Below are positions 16,653 to 25,304 of a DNA stretch of 64,000 bases, piece after piece; position 1 is the stretch's first letter; each line of letters starts with the position of its first letter. The notes below the pieces were generated by a model. It was given only the letters and a program-made list of their open reading frames with translations, did no database searches and was not told the DNA's origin. The DNA is from Bacillota bacterium. GTDB lineage: Bacteria; Bacillota; Bacilli; Paenibacillales; UBA4045. Both the position numbers and the translations under genes were made by a program. The DNA is taken from positions 77,019 to 141,018 of the forward strand of contig JAEZQY010000036.1 of assembly GCA_023441055.1 (NCBI GenBank). The letters are read 5' to 3'.

Positions 16653-18338
16653 TTACTTCGCGTTCTTCCAACGATCATAGGCGGCTTGATATATTTCGAT
16701 ATATTGCTTCACCTTCATCTTCTCGAGCGTTGCGATATATTCATCCCAATTGTCCAACGATTGATCGCCTACTATGAATTTGGCGGACATTTCATTCACA
16801 TAAGTGGCAATATCCGTATCCAGCACCTTCAACTGCTGCTGTTCTTCAAGTGTAAAGTAACTTAACGGATAGCTGTCTCTGGCAAGCGGCTCCAGCTTCG
16901 CAGCGGTTTCGACCGCAATATGATAATTGAGGGGATTCGACACTTCCAGGTTATGCTGATTCAGCTTCTGAACCGGTTCATGAATGCGGGGAATGAACGT
17001 ACCTGCATTCGGTGATATCGTGCCGCGGAAATTCGCCGGATTCTCGCCTTCGGGAATAAGCGCCTTAATGCCTTGACCGTTGTCGATATACTCATAATGC
17101 TTGCCTTCCAAGCCTTGAGCAGCTAGAAGCGCTCCTTCCTCACTGTACAAGTAGTCCACCCACCGAATTGTTGCCTCTGGGTTAGGGTTAGCTGAAGTAA
17201 TGGCGAAGGTGCCCTTCGTTAAATTATGATTACGAATCGCGAATGGCGTACCATTGGCTTCCGAGGTTAACGGAGGAAGGATGCTGTAGTCCTTATCCAA
17301 ATCATTGCCAACGACCTGGAACGGTCCGCCAGCAGCGAATGCACCCAATGCTTGGCTATTGCCCTTAGCATTCTTCTGTTGCAGCGTCTGTGAATACCCT
17401 TCCCGATCAAGCAGCCCACCTGCATAAAGCTCGTTCATAAAGGTCAAGTAGTCTTTATACTGCGGTTCATAGGCGGTAAACCGAACTTTGTCAGCATCGA
17501 CAGTCATCGTACCGGTGAAGCCAAAAGCGCTGAGCAGCACGGATTGAATATCCGGTGTACCGCTTGCGGCAACCAGATGAAAGGACATCGGAATTTCATC
17601 AGGCTTAACATTCTTATTCGGATCCTTCTCCTTGAAGGCTTTCAATACATCGGTCAGTTCAGATACGGTAGCAGGCATCGATAGATTCAGTTCCTTCAAC
17701 CACGTCTCGTTTATCCAGATCTTCGGATATACGCCGAATGATCCCGGGGTATCAACGAAGGGCAGAGAGTAAATATGGCCGTCCGGTGTTGTGAGGTTCT
17801 GCTTAATATCCGGATATTGTTCGAACAGCTTCTTGATGTTAGGGGCATACTGATCAATCAATTGTTCCAGCGGAATAAGTTGTCCTTGGCTGCCGAACAT
17901 AATTTCATTCTCCGCTGATAAATTCGCCCCGAACAGGACATCCGGTAATGTGTTGCTGGCAAATCTCAGGTTTAATTTCTCCTTATAGCTTTCAGCCGCA
18001 GGGGTATCAAATTTGAATTGTATATTCGTTAGCTTCGCCATCTCTTGAAAGAACACCATCTCGTCCCAAACGAGCTGATTCGCTGTTTTGGCTCCCATGA
18101 TTTCTAATGTAATTGGCTCATTAACGATCGGGAAGCTATCCTTATTGAAGTTAGCTGGCAGCTGTTCCGATTGTTGCGCAGGTTCTGACTTGTCAGGCGC
18201 TGGTTCAGTTACCGGAGCCGGAGTTGTGTTGGAAACCGTACCTGAATTTGTACCATTCTGGCTGTTCGTGCAGCCCGCGATTAAACTCGCAATCAATATT
18301 GCTGCAAGAAGCAGCGTCCACCCTTTTGTTACCTTCAT
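16653..18338 (-). CDS. ABC transporter sugar-binding lipoprotein (LplA type)
   Basis: The 561-aa protein has a lipoprotein signal: a hydrophobic segment after KVTKGWTLLL and lipobox LIAGC, so it should be anchored outside the membrane. The rest has family 1 extracellular solute-binding features of the large (about 550 aa) Paenibacillus/LplA subgroup, for example TANQLVWDEMVFFQEMAKLTN near the start and DNWDEYIATLEKMKVKQYIE near the end. It follows the two permease genes, with no ATPase gene nearby; Bacillus-type sugar importers of this class usually share a general MsmX/UgpC-like ATPase encoded elsewhere. Confidence 0.88.
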   Translation of the reverse strand: MKVTKGWTLLLAAILIASLIAGCTNSQNGTNSGTVSNTTPAPVTEPAPDKSEPAQQSEQLPANFNKDSFPIVNEPITLEIMGAKTANQLVWDEMVFFQEMAKLTNIQFKFDTPAAESYKEKLNLRFASNTLPDVLFGANLSAENEIMFGSQGQLIPLEQLIDQYAPNIKKLFEQYPDIKQNLTTPDGHIYSLPFVDTPGSFGVYPKIWINETWLKELNLSMPATVSELTDVLKAFKEKDPNKNVKPDEIPMSFHLVAASGTPDIQSVLLSAFGFTGTMTVDADKVRFTAYEPQYKDYLTFMNELYAGGLLDREGYSQTLQQKNAKGNSQALGAFAAGGPFQVVGNDLDKDYSILPPLTSEANGTPFAIRNHNLTKGTFAITSANPNPEATIRWVDYLYSEEGALLAAQGLEGKHYEYIDNGQGIKALIPEGENPANFRGTISPNAGTFIPRIHEPVQKLNQHNLEVSNPLNYHIAVETAAKLEPLARDSYPLSYFTLEEQQQLKVLDTDIATYVNEMSAKFIVGDQSLDNWDEYIATLEKMKVKQYIEIYQAAYDRWKNAK

Positions 18339-18383
18339 CTTAGAAAATCCACCTTTCGTCTTGTCTCTATAATTGATTACGTG

Positions 18384-19322
18384 TTACCCCTTCAAAGAAC
18401 CGATTAATACTCCCTTAACGAAAAACCTTTGCAAGAACGGATATACGATCAGAAGCGGCAATGCAGAAACGATCATTACGGCATATTTCAATATATCCGC
18501 GATGCGCGCCTGCTCAGCAAGTGTCTCTAACTGATCTCCATTCATCATCATGGAAACATTCATTTCCTGCAAAATTAAGATTTCTCGCAAGATGAGTTGC
18601 AGCGGGAACAACTCCCGATCGGACAAATACATCATCGCGGCAAAATACTGGTTCCACAGTCCAACAGCATGAAATAACGACATCACGGCAATAATCGGAC
18701 CAGACAGCGGGAGTGCGATTCGAAAGAACACCCCAAACTGCTTGCAGCCATCTATCTCGGCCGCTTCCTGCAGCTCATGCGGTATATTCATCGTGAAGAA
18801 GGTCCGCGTCACAATAATGGCCCATATGCCGATCGCATTAGGAACAATAATGGACCACATCGAATTCATCAGACCGAGACCCTTAATGAGCAAGAAGGTT
18901 GGAATGAGACCGCCGCTGAAGAACATCGTCACCAGAAAGAAGATGAGAATCGCCCCTCTCCCCCACATATCCTTACGCGACAGTGCGAACGCACAGGGCA
19001 TCAGGATAGCCAGATGCAATGCAGTGCCTACAATCGTATAAATCACCGTATTGCGATAACCCATCCAAATTTCTGAATCCTCAAACACCCGCTTATATCC
19101 TTCGAAGGTTACTTCCTTAGGCCACAACCACATTTGTCCTGTATTCACAGCGACAGGATTACTGATTGAAGCGCTTACAATGTAGATAATTGGATACAAG
19201 ACCATCAGCAGCAATATGAGCGTAAATACGAAGTTCGCGATAACGAATATTCGGTCTGACAATCGCTGGCTCAAGCTTTCACCTCCTCTATAGTAGGCTC
19301 GTGCTGCTGAATTTGCGGGCAA
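18384..19322 (-). CDS. Sugar ABC transporter permease (LplC/YtcP type)
   Basis: The 312-aa membrane protein has six hydrophobic segments and the EAA loop ELQEAAEIDGCKQFGVFFRIALP that contacts the ATPase. Its length and the C-terminal FVKGVLIGSLKG ending are typical of the second permease of Lpl/Ytc-type oligosaccharide importers. The start overlaps the first permease gene by 35 bp. The two permeases, the lipoprotein and an external ATPase would form the uptake system for the substrate of this locus. Confidence 0.9.
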   Translation of the reverse strand: MPANSAARAYYRGGESLSQRLSDRIFVIANFVFTLILLLMVLYPIIYIVSASISNPVAVNTGQMWLWPKEVTFEGYKRVFEDSEIWMGYRNTVIYTIVGTALHLAILMPCAFALSRKDMWGRGAILIFFLVTMFFSGGLIPTFLLIKGLGLMNSMWSIIVPNAIGIWAIIVTRTFFTMNIPHELQEAAEIDGCKQFGVFFRIALPLSGPIIAVMSLFHAVGLWNQYFAAMMYLSDRELFPLQLILREILILQEMNVSMMMNGDQLETLAEQARIADILKYAVMIVSALPLLIVYPFLQRFFVKGVLIGSLKG

Positions 19323-20184
19323 TTTGATTGACCGTCAACAGCATAATCAAGTTAATAACTGAGTTGAATAAGCCTACTGCACTCGAAAAGCTGTACTGCC
19401 CCTCCAGCAATCCGCTGCGATACACATAAGTCTGAATCACATCCGAAGCCTGAAGATTAAGTGAATTTTGCAATAAATAAATACGCTCAAATCCGATCGA
19501 CATAAAGCTGCCCACATTTAAGATGAGTAAAATAATGATGGTAGGCATAATACCTGGAAGATTAATATGCCAAATACGCTGAAGCCTGCTCGCCCCATCC
19601 ACAGTTGCAGCCTCATGGAGTTCCGGGTTGATACCGGTCAGTGCTGCAAGATAAATGATAGCGCCCCAACCAAGATTTTGCCATTCTCCCGATAATACGA
19701 ATACACTTTTGAACCACTCTGGCTTGGTCATGAAAGAAATCGGTTCGAATCCGAGCAGCTCTATCAGCTTATTGACGATCCCTGTAGATGGGCTTAAGAA
19801 CGCAATAATCATACCGCTCATTACAACAACTGAAATAAAATGAGGCGCATACGTGATCGTTTGAACCGTCTTCTTGTACCATCCATTGGTAAGCTCATTC
19901 AGTGACAGCGCAACAATGATGGATATTGGGAATAAGGCGAACTGGTAAAGACTGATGAATAGCGTATTGCGGATTAATCTTCCGAAATAATAGGAGTCAA
20001 AGAAACGTTGAAAGTGATCCAGACCAATCCATTCACTTCCCCAAATTCCCTTCGTCACGATATAGTTCTTGAAGGCAATCTGAACCCCATACATCGGAAT
20101 GTACTGAAAGACGGCAAAGTGTAAAATGGCAGGCAGCACGAGTACGTATAGAGGCCATGTTCGCTTCAAGCGCGAAACAAGCAT
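19288..20184 (-). CDS. Sugar ABC transporter permease (LplB type)
   Basis: The 298-aa protein begins RLKRTWPLYVLVLPAILHF, has six membrane segments and the EAA-type loop ELHEAATVDGASRLQRIWHI. These are marks of the first permease of LplB-type polysaccharide/oligosaccharide ABC importers. It is the first gene after the 236-bp intergenic region that holds three direct repeats, so this is probably where the operon begins. ATG follows GGAGGTG closely. Confidence 0.9.
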   Translation of the reverse strand: MLVSRLKRTWPLYVLVLPAILHFAVFQYIPMYGVQIAFKNYIVTKGIWGSEWIGLDHFQRFFDSYYFGRLIRNTLFISLYQFALFPISIIVALSLNELTNGWYKKTVQTITYAPHFISVVVMSGMIIAFLSPSTGIVNKLIELLGFEPISFMTKPEWFKSVFVLSGEWQNLGWGAIIYLAALTGINPELHEAATVDGASRLQRIWHINLPGIMPTIIILLILNVGSFMSIGFERIYLLQNSLNLQASDVIQTYVYRSGLLEGQYSFSSAVGLFNSVINLIMLLTVNQIARKFSSTSLL

Positions 20185-20282
20185 CCATTCACCTCCTTCT
20201 GAACTAGATTAGATTCGTTCTTGCACATTTCGAAGTATACGCATCACTGTCGAATCGCGTAAATATCCCATTGCCATCCCCA

Positions 20283-20338
20283 TGTTCCGTTCATGATAAT
20301 CGCTGATGTTCCATTCATGCCTGGGTGTTCCGTTGATG
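20283..20338 (-). promoter_or_regulatory. Three direct repeats upstream of ABC operon, candidate operators
   Basis: On the + strand TGTTCCGTTCATG (20283-20295), TGTTCCATTCATG (20307-20319) and TGTTCCGTTGATG (20326-20338) are near-identical 13-mers spaced 24 and 19 bp. They lie 99-155 bp upstream of the LplB start and downstream of the AraC membrane-sensor gene. Repeated half-sites here fit binding by that regulator; I see no clear -35/-10 pair. Confidence 0.45.
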
Positions 20339-20420
20339 ATTCCAGCAATAAAAAAACAGCTGAAGCAAGCTTGCCCCAACCGTTATTGTCAACGAATATA
20401 TCCGGTTAAGAGATTGTAAC

Positions 20421-22706
20421 TTATTCGCTGATCTCGTTCCCTTTCTTATACAGCTTCCGATACTCCCCTGGTGTTATCCCTTCCAGCTTGCGAAATTTCT
20501 CTATGTATTTGGACACACCGATATAACCAACTCGTCCTACGATATCCTTCACGGTCCAATCCGTTTCGATGAGCAATCGTTTCGCTTCGTCCAGTCGAAG
20601 CTGTTGTACATAATCGGTGAAGGTCATGCCGGTTTGTTCCTTAATAAATCGACTAAGATACGAGGAAGATAGTCGAAAGTGAGTGGCAAGCTGTTCCAAG
20701 GAAAAATCAGCGGAATGAAAACGCATCTGGATCAATGCGATCACTTCATCTCGCAAGCGACTGTTACTGCTTTCCCGCGTATGGTTGACATGCTTGCATA
20801 TGTCTTCGACAAGCTCACGAAGACGGAGCTCCAATTCGTTCAGGGAGTTAAAATCGGTTACGGTCCGAATTTTATCGAAGCTGTCCACTAAGTTCATCTC
20901 TCTCATCGTCTTAAACACCACGTTGACCAGTTCCGAGCATATAAGCCGAAGAATAAGTAATGATTGTTCTCTCGCTGCAATACTTCGCATAATGTTGCTC
21001 AGCGTCTCTGACGCAACGGCTGCATCTCCCTGCTTCATACTCTGTACGAAACGAATTTGCTCCTCGGCCGGATACCACATGTCGTCAGTATTCCGAGCAT
21101 TGATCTCGTCGAACAACAGGATGCTGCCGCTTCCTTCGCGAATGCGATATTCGAGTGCACCGGATGCTTCAATGAATGAGCGATTAACAGACTGCAGCTG
21201 TCGATACGCTTGTCCTACAGCGACAGTAAGCAGCATCCCAGCACGACTCGCTGCGCGCTGCTGCATTTCCTTAGCAATATGAAACTGAACGACTTTCAGC
21301 ACGTCAAACTCCAATTCAACGGCTGCGATCATGACGAGCTGTTTCTCCCAATCCAGCCTAGCTCCATAGGCTTCTCCGCCATGGAATACAACATGTCTGA
21401 GCGTCCCGACGATGTCCTCCTTCTGCTCCGCTGAGAGCAGTCCTCGCGGACCATTCTCCAGATCTATGATCAATACAAAATAACAGCTCCCATTCAGCTG
21501 TACATCGTATTTATGTATGGCGGCCTTCAGTTCTTCTTCAGCTAGCTTGCCTTGAAGTACATCTAATAGAAATCGTTCACGCACAATTTCCTTCTGCAGG
21601 TCCACAATTTCAGTAAGCTCAAGCTTACTTTGATATGTCTGACTTAGCGCATGGCCGATATAATCAAGCTCATTCCGCCCATTTTCTACTTTGGCGCTTG
21701 GCGCAATGTTCAGTGCATTTTGAAACAGCTTACCGATTGGTCTATACTGCCGTCGTGAAATGAAGAGCGACCCAATGATACCCACACATATTAAACCAGT
21801 GAGCAGGATAATAACGATTAACTTCATATCAATAACACGTGAAAGAAACTGATCTCTAGGCATAAAAGTAACATAGGACCAGCCTGATTGTTCCGAATGG
21901 ACAGAGACGAATGAATAGGTGATACCGCCCCATTCTATCTCTTGGATGCTCGGGCTCCAATCCATCGGTTGTATGTTTGCGAGTATCGAATCAGGTACCG
22001 CCTGTATATTCGTTCGGCGGGCCATCACCTGCTGATGATCATCAAGCACGAAGATGCCTCCTTCTAGATCTCCGAGCAGGTTCTCAATTTTCTCGGTCAA
22101 GCTTTTTCCGTTCAACAGTAAGACGAGCTTGCCATAATGCAAGTAAGTCCCCCGCGGAATAGGAGAAACATACGCAATCAGATCGGCATTATTCCCTTTC
22201 TCTGAACGCACTCTGCTATTAATTGCTTTAATAAATTCCGACCTCGTGTGAACGCCGGACTCTCTGAACCATTGTGCGATACCTCGATCGGCGAAGCGGT
22301 AAAATTCATTCTCTAATGTATCCAGCCCTATAGTACCAAGAGCAGAATACACCTGTTCATCCCCATTGTAATAGAGCAGAATATCCTCCAGATGAGGATT
22401 GTAAGATCGATAGCGTGCAAGCTCCCGAACAGTTTCCAGCTGTGTATAGCCGCTGCGGCGCACCATATACGGCGTCAGCTCCGAATCCATCGATAGCTGT
22501 GTGGATAGCTCATTCATCTCTTGCATCAGACGGTCCATCTCATCGCGAACGAGCTCCATCTGTCGTATATTCGTTTGTTCAATCTCGTGCTGCAGGCTGA
22601 TTACCGCATTATAGTAAACCAATCCACCTAGGATGAGAAAAGGGATTGCAAACACTAAGAAATAGGAAATCCAAATTTTTTGCTTCAAGTTGAACGTTAT
22701 ACTCAT
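20421..22706 (-). CDS. Membrane sensor AraC-family regulator (YesN-like)
   Basis: The 761-aa protein has a transmembrane segment near 12-32, an extracellular region of about 260 residues (Cache-like), a second membrane segment near 290-312 (LIVIILLTGLICVGIIGSLF) and a C-terminal AraC double helix-turn-helix in the last ~100 residues (FSLEQLATHFRLSSSYLSRF, VGYIGVSKYIEKFRKLEGIT). Such one-piece sensors commonly sit beside LplABC-type importers in Paenibacillus and respond to the extracellular substrate. The gene is upstream of and co-directional with the permeases, so it likely activates them through the repeats at 20283-20338. No kinase domain is present. Confidence 0.88.
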   Translation of the reverse strand: MSITFNLKQKIWISYFLVFAIPFLILGGLVYYNAVISLQHEIEQTNIRQMELVRDEMDRLMQEMNELSTQLSMDSELTPYMVRRSGYTQLETVRELARYRSYNPHLEDILLYYNGDEQVYSALGTIGLDTLENEFYRFADRGIAQWFRESGVHTRSEFIKAINSRVRSEKGNNADLIAYVSPIPRGTYLHYGKLVLLLNGKSLTEKIENLLGDLEGGIFVLDDHQQVMARRTNIQAVPDSILANIQPMDWSPSIQEIEWGGITYSFVSVHSEQSGWSYVTFMPRDQFLSRVIDMKLIVIILLTGLICVGIIGSLFISRRQYRPIGKLFQNALNIAPSAKVENGRNELDYIGHALSQTYQSKLELTEIVDLQKEIVRERFLLDVLQGKLAEEELKAAIHKYDVQLNGSCYFVLIIDLENGPRGLLSAEQKEDIVGTLRHVVFHGGEAYGARLDWEKQLVMIAAVELEFDVLKVVQFHIAKEMQQRAASRAGMLLTVAVGQAYRQLQSVNRSFIEASGALEYRIREGSGSILLFDEINARNTDDMWYPAEEQIRFVQSMKQGDAAVASETLSNIMRSIAAREQSLLILRLICSELVNVVFKTMREMNLVDSFDKIRTVTDFNSLNELELRLRELVEDICKHVNHTRESSNSRLRDEVIALIQMRFHSADFSLEQLATHFRLSSSYLSRFIKEQTGMTFTDYVQQLRLDEAKRLLIETDWTVKDIVGRVGYIGVSKYIEKFRKLEGITPGEYRKLYKKGNEISE

Positions 22707-22794
22707 TTAGTTTACCGCCTCACGATATGTTCCTAGCTGCTAATGTATTAATTATTCGGCAAGCAAGACAAACTCCCTTTTAATTCACATGAAA

Positions 22795-22824
22795 AAACTC
22801 ACCTTCTTATTCAGGTGAGTTTGA
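22795..22824 (-). terminator. Rho-independent terminator
   Basis: On the minus strand AAACTCACCT and AGGTGAGTTT form a stem with a short AT-rich loop and are followed by TTTTT. It lies 13 bp after the stop of the 25-codon ORF at 22837-22914 and would end that transcript before the AraC-sensor gene. Confidence 0.75.
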
Positions 22825-22836
22825 AAAGAATGACGT

Positions 22837-22914
22837 TCATTGTTTGTTTACAGGATTACTGAGTCCATTAACACCATTTCGTCGAGTTCGTTCAACGGTT
22901 AATTCTTGGGACAT
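22837..22914 (-). CDS. 25-residue peptide ORF with own promoter and terminator
   Basis: ATG at 22914 has an excellent ribosome site (GAGGAGGGGG, five bases before the start). The product is MSQELTVERTRRNGVNGLSN followed by PVNKQ and a TGA. A TTGATG-16-TATACA promoter-like pair lies 38-65 bp upstream and a terminator directly downstream, so it is an independent small transcription unit. The peptide is polar, has no signal sequence, and I recognise no family. It could be a leader/signal peptide, a spore or quorum peptide, or a small regulator; the sequence does not decide between these. Confidence 0.5.
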   Translation of the reverse strand: MSQELTVERTRRNGVNGLSNPVNKQ

Positions 22915-22951
22915 GTTGCCCCCTCCTCATTAATTTAACTACGATAGCTCT

Positions 22952-22979
22952 TGTATAATGATAGTACGTGCGACATCAA
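22952..22979 (-). promoter_or_regulatory. Promoter-like pair for the 25-codon ORF
   Basis: On the minus strand TTGATG (22979-22974) is followed after 16 bp by TATACA (22957-22952), a fair sigma-A match. The ribosome site of the small ORF starts about 25 bp further on. Confidence 0.4.
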
Positions 22980-22984
22980 ACTCA

Positions 22985-23420
22985 CTTACCTTCATGTTGG
23001 TTTCTGAAAATGTCTGCATACATCGCTCTACGATTTCTTGTGCTGCCAGAAATCATATAACATTCGATTATGCGTGCATATTGGCTTGATCTTCGCATAA
23101 CCGGCCCCTCGTCTTGTCTTGGTAATTCATACATCGTACCATGAACATTCATCACACTACGCTCTGTAATGAGTTCTCGAATGCCTCGCCCCCCAGCCTG
23201 ACGGTAAAGGCTGATCAAACTGTGGATTCCCCTTAGCAATCGATAACGTTTGGTAATCAAGAGACGGCTTAGAGAACGTCCTAAGCTGAAATTCTGCGGA
23301 TGGATCTACAAGCTTTCTAAGCTTCATGTCTTCACCAATCTCATAGTAGCCAGCCATTTCCGCGATTCCATCCCTTACAATATCCGCTGCGAATTGAAAT
23401 CGCATCTGCTTACGCTCCAT
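22985..23420 (-). pseudogene. Conserved hypothetical gene remnant with frameshifts
   Basis: Start MERKQMRFQFAADIVRDG and the block DYQTLSIAKGNPQFDQPLPS lie in one frame up to about 23175. The continuation IRELITERSVMNVHGTMYEL, then PRQDEGPV, is in a second frame, and KIKPICTHNRMLYDFW is in a third. The pieces join into one recognisable conserved Paenibacillus protein of unknown function, so at least two frameshifts have occurred and the C-terminal part is missing. No activity is expected. Confidence 0.6.
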
Positions 23421-23480
23421 TGGCCGAACTACCCCAACTGAGTAAGCCGTTTCGCTTCCTGCAGCAACAATACCGCCTGT

Positions 23481-23648
23481 TTAATAAATAAGAAAATCCT
23501 GTAATAAAATTAAAAAATAACAAATATTTAGTGTAGTATTCCACATAGTCCCCGAATTCAAAGCCTTGCTATAAGCAAGTATTGGTATATGAAATATGGA
23601 TATTACAGCAAATAATAAATAAAATATTTTGTTATCAATTTTGTTCAT
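23481..23648 (-). CDS. Small membrane protein, 55 aa
   Basis: ATG 23648 is preceded by AGAAGGA. The product starts MNKIDNKIFYLLFAVISIFH and has two hydrophobic segments (about 9-25 and 40-54) separated by a short polar turn (YSKALNSGTMWNT). The region is very AT-rich compared with both neighbours. I do not recognise it; it resembles the half-size membrane scraps seen elsewhere in accessory DNA. It lies between the slipin terminator and the pseudogene at 22985-23420 and reads in the same direction as both. Confidence 0.45.
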   Translation of the reverse strand: MNKIDNKIFYLLFAVISIFHIPILAYSKALNSGTMWNTTLNICYFLILLQDFLIY

Positions 23649-23672
23649 TAGTCTTTATTCCTTCTTGTTAGT

Positions 23673-23701
23673 AAAAAACAGATGCCAATTTGGCACCTGT
23701 T
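23673..23701 (-). terminator. Terminator of slipin transcript
   Basis: The minus strand reads CAGGTGCCA, AAT, TGGCATCTG and then TTTTTTAC, a strong stem with a T-run 13 bp after the slipin stop. It probably closes the rtcB-RNA-slipin transcript. Confidence 0.85.
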
Positions 23702-23713
23702 AGTCATTCCTCT

Positions 23714-24820
23714 CTACGCCCGCTTCTCTCCGATCAACGCATCCAATCGCTTCAACAAGTCTCCGCCACCGGTCAGCGAGATCGATCCGACCTTCTCACA
23801 GATCTTCTCCAAGAACTCCAACTCCTTAAGGCGGTACAGCGTTTGGTTCTCGTCCATCAGCTTTGCCGTATTCAGCAAGCTGCGTGTGGAGGCAGTCTCC
23901 TCTCGGCGTGTAATCAGATTCGCTTGCGCTTTCTTCTCGGCCAAGAGCACGGTGTTCAGGATCTCCTTCATATCACCAGGCAGGATGACGTCCTTCACTC
24001 CGGCACTAATGAATTGCACGCCGAATTCTTCGCTCTTCTCGCGCAGCTTAGTCAGTACATAGGCAGCAACCTCTTGCTTGCGACGCAGCATCTCGTCGAG
24101 TTTAAGGGCACCAACGTATTCACGTAGGACGAGCTGCAGCTCGATGTGCATTTGCTCTTCGAAGTTCCGAATTTGCAGCGACCTCATAGGATTCGTGATT
24201 TTATATTGGCATACGAAGTTCAGCCGCAGCGTCACTTTATCCTCGGTCATCATTTCTTGACCGAGCAGATCGATTTGTTGCTGACGCAGATCAATGGTTT
24301 TCACCAGAACGGCGATTGGCCCTTTCCAGAAGTAGTACTTTCCAGAAGCCAATTCCCTCTGCAAGATGTGGTTGTAATAGAGCGCGCCCACCTCGTAGCT
24401 TTCGATCTCGTAGGATTGCAAGTAGGCTGTCAATTTAGGCAGTATCGATAGATCGACTTCAGCCGGCAATTCAGGCTGACGAATATCGGCATGCACAAAG
24501 GTATGCCTCTTCAGCACGTTCCAGAATGCGTATATACCTGGCTTCAACAGCTCTACAAACTGACCATCCTCATAGTGAAGCACATATTCATGGTCTTGAA
24601 CCCGCACGACATCCAGTTCTTGCGCCAGCTCCGAATCCTGCACGAACAACAGCAGGTCCTTTCCCTCCACATGGAACGGTTTGGTAACACGGTTCACGAT
24701 AACCGTATTCTGCGACCAAGGCGCAAATCGGTATGTACCAGGCTTCAATACTTTCACATAATCCCCTTTATGAAATAATAATCCGCGTTCGTCGGTTTGT
24801 ATCGTTATTTTAGTAAACAA
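23714..24820 (-). CDS. SPFH/slipin (stomatin-like) protein of RtcB locus
   Basis: The product has an SPFH/band-7 domain: VGALYYNHILQRELASGKYYFWKGP, then DLRQQQIDLLGQEMMTEDKVTLRLNF and AGVKDVILPGDMKEILNTVLLAE, followed by a helical EKKAQANLITRREE segment that normally drives oligomerisation. The first ~150 residues (ERGLLFHKGDYVKVLKPGTY, EYVLHYEDGQFVELLKPGIY) look like two copies of a small beta-rich module. The open frame extends to 24889, but TTG 24820 is chosen because GAGGAGGAG lies at 24827-24836. It follows rtcB on the same strand, separated by the structured RNA stretch. Slipins recurrently neighbour RtcB in bacteria; the molecular link is not established. Confidence 0.85.
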   Translation of the reverse strand: MFTKITIQTDERGLLFHKGDYVKVLKPGTYRFAPWSQNTVIVNRVTKPFHVEGKDLLLFVQDSELAQELDVVRVQDHEYVLHYEDGQFVELLKPGIYAFWNVLKRHTFVHADIRQPELPAEVDLSILPKLTAYLQSYEIESYEVGALYYNHILQRELASGKYYFWKGPIAVLVKTIDLRQQQIDLLGQEMMTEDKVTLRLNFVCQYKITNPMRSLQIRNFEEQMHIELQLVLREYVGALKLDEMLRRKQEVAAYVLTKLREKSEEFGVQFISAGVKDVILPGDMKEILNTVLLAEKKAQANLITRREETASTRSLLNTAKLMDENQTLYRLKELEFLEKICEKVGSISLTGGGDLLKRLDALIGEKRA

Positions 24821-25029
24821 ATTTCTCTCCTCCTCTTGATTTACGTTGACGTTAGGCTTGGAGCCCCGCTGCGGTCTTAGCGGAATCACGCTTAAGAATG
24901 AATGTCTCTGAAGCTTAAGTCCTCGTTTATTAACGATAGAATCCGTCTAACTGCAACTTCATTTCTCGTTCCTATTCTGAGTAATAAGCGTCGGGTTCTC
25001 CATTCGGTATCCGCGGATTGCAAAGCCTC

Positions 25030-25290
25030 CTCGCAGTGCACGTAGTTAGCTGCCCGGGACTCCCTCCTAATGTCACTGTGGTTGTTAGATATCTCGATTA
25101 ACAGTCGAGCTCTACCAGAATCGCGTCAACGGCGAGCGGGGAATCGAACCCCTTTGGTGGTTCTACCGATCCGTCTGCACAGGATACTGTGGCACATCGT
25201 GTACAGCACTGCGGGATACGAGGATATCCCTGCCTAGTTGCATACGTTCGTATAAGAACCAAGTTATATGATAAAACGTCATGTGACGTA
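25030..25290 (-). ncRNA. Structured RNA with circularly permuted tRNA-Asn-like fold
   Basis: The 415 bp between rtcB and slipin hold no ORF of note but many perfect stems. In transcript order they are: ACGTC/GACGT (25289-25276), ATACG/CGTAT (25253-25242), GGGATA/TATCCC (25230-25213), CACAG/CTGTG (25191-25178), a canonical T-arm GGGGTTCGATTCCCC (25152-25138), TCGC/GCGA (25135-25121), a D-arm-like TTCTGGTAGAGC (25120-25109) and an anticodon arm CTCGACTGTTAATCGAG (25109-25093) with anticodon GTT. T-arm first, then a capped acceptor-like stem, D-arm and anticodon arm is tRNA order circularly permuted. Bacterial YrlA-type Y RNAs near rtcB are known to carry tRNA-like modules; no Ro/Rsr gene is in this window. 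Exact RNA ends are unknown. Confidence 0.7.
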
Positions 25291-25304
25291 TACCACCAGA
25301 GACT

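Noticed and set aside
20785..21282. 165-aa plus-strand ORF opposite the AraC sensor
   Set aside because: Serine/arginine-rich shadow frame without ribosome site inside a well supported gene.
24821..24889. GTG start of slipin at 24889
   Set aside because: No ribosome site there, while TTG 24820 follows GAGGAGGAG; the upstream 23 codons probably belong to the untranslated RNA.
25093..25152. Standard tRNA-Asn(GTT) gene
   Set aside because: The anticodon arm and T-arm are perfect but in the wrong order, the D-arm is reduced, and no acceptor stem or CCA-ready end follows. It is called a permuted tRNA-like RNA instead.
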